Program-made: the position numbers and the translations under genes
NCBI GenBank assembly: GCA_014859755.1
Contig: JACUTO010000109.1
Span: 1 to 5,318, forward strand
Source: Candidatus Bathyarchaeota archaeon
Lineage (GTDB): Archaea; Thermoproteota; Bathyarchaeia; Bathyarchaeales; Bathyarchaeaceae
Reading direction: 5' to 3'
DNA length: 5,318 nt
Shown here: piece after piece, positions 5,313-5,318 of the stretch
Layout: each line of letters starts with the position of its first letter
How positions within the stretch are numbered: position 1 is the stretch's first letter
Notes under the pieces: model-generated
Database searches by the model: none
What the model was told of the DNA's origin: nothing
The model's input: the letters and a program-made list of their open reading frames with translations, nothing else

Positions 5313-5318
5313 GTCAGT

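Noticed and set aside
1..5318. CRISPR array, insertion sequence or phage integration remnants
   Set aside because: No regularly spaced repeats, terminal inverted repeats, transposase motifs or attachment-site-like tRNA ends were seen on either strand.

Overview
The window looks archaeal, most likely from a thermophilic or uncultivated lineage in or near the Thermoproteota. The support is indirect: a well-formed TATA box (TTATATAA, 2778-2785) at archaeal spacing from a start codon, arginine coded largely by AGG/AGA, frequent ATA isoleucine codons, GGAGGT-type ribosome binding sites, and GTG (and possibly TTG) starts. No rRNA, tRNA or marker protein is present, so the lineage is not fixed.

Layout. 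On the minus strand at the left edge is the first 29 codons of a phosphohexomutase gene (1-88), reading out of the window. It overlaps the end of a small basic reading frame (75-218) that may be the tail of a broken winged-helix regulator. Positions 219-447 hold no gene I can support. Four complete genes follow on the plus strand: two tandem diverged carbamoyltransferases of the YgeW-like branch (505-1551 and 1598-2626); a 181-base intergenic region with a hairpin, a 13-base direct repeat and a TATA box; a fold-type II PLP enzyme of the cysteine synthase family (2808-3875); and, 21 bases later, an SsnA/TrzN-type metal-dependent amidohydrolase (3897-5312).

How the genes may work together. A YgeW-like carbamoyltransferase, a fold-type II PLP enzyme and an SsnA-like aminohydrolase are the same three enzyme classes found in the E. 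coli ygeW-ygeX-ssnA region, which is tied to anaerobic purine/ureido-compound breakdown. The window may therefore encode an archaeal version of nitrogen-heterocycle or ureido-amino-acid catabolism: the amidohydrolase deaminates or opens a substrate, the carbamoyltransferases recover a carbamoyl group as carbamoyl phosphate, and the PLP enzyme handles the remaining amino acid. This is inference from gene content. Both plus-strand transcription units are preceded by TTGAGTA, 6-7 bases and an AT-rich TATA-like box, which suggests shared control. The most unusual points are the carbamoyltransferase pair, in which the second copy has changed its substrate-side motifs but kept the carbamoyl phosphate motifs, and the non-standard loop of the PLP enzyme.
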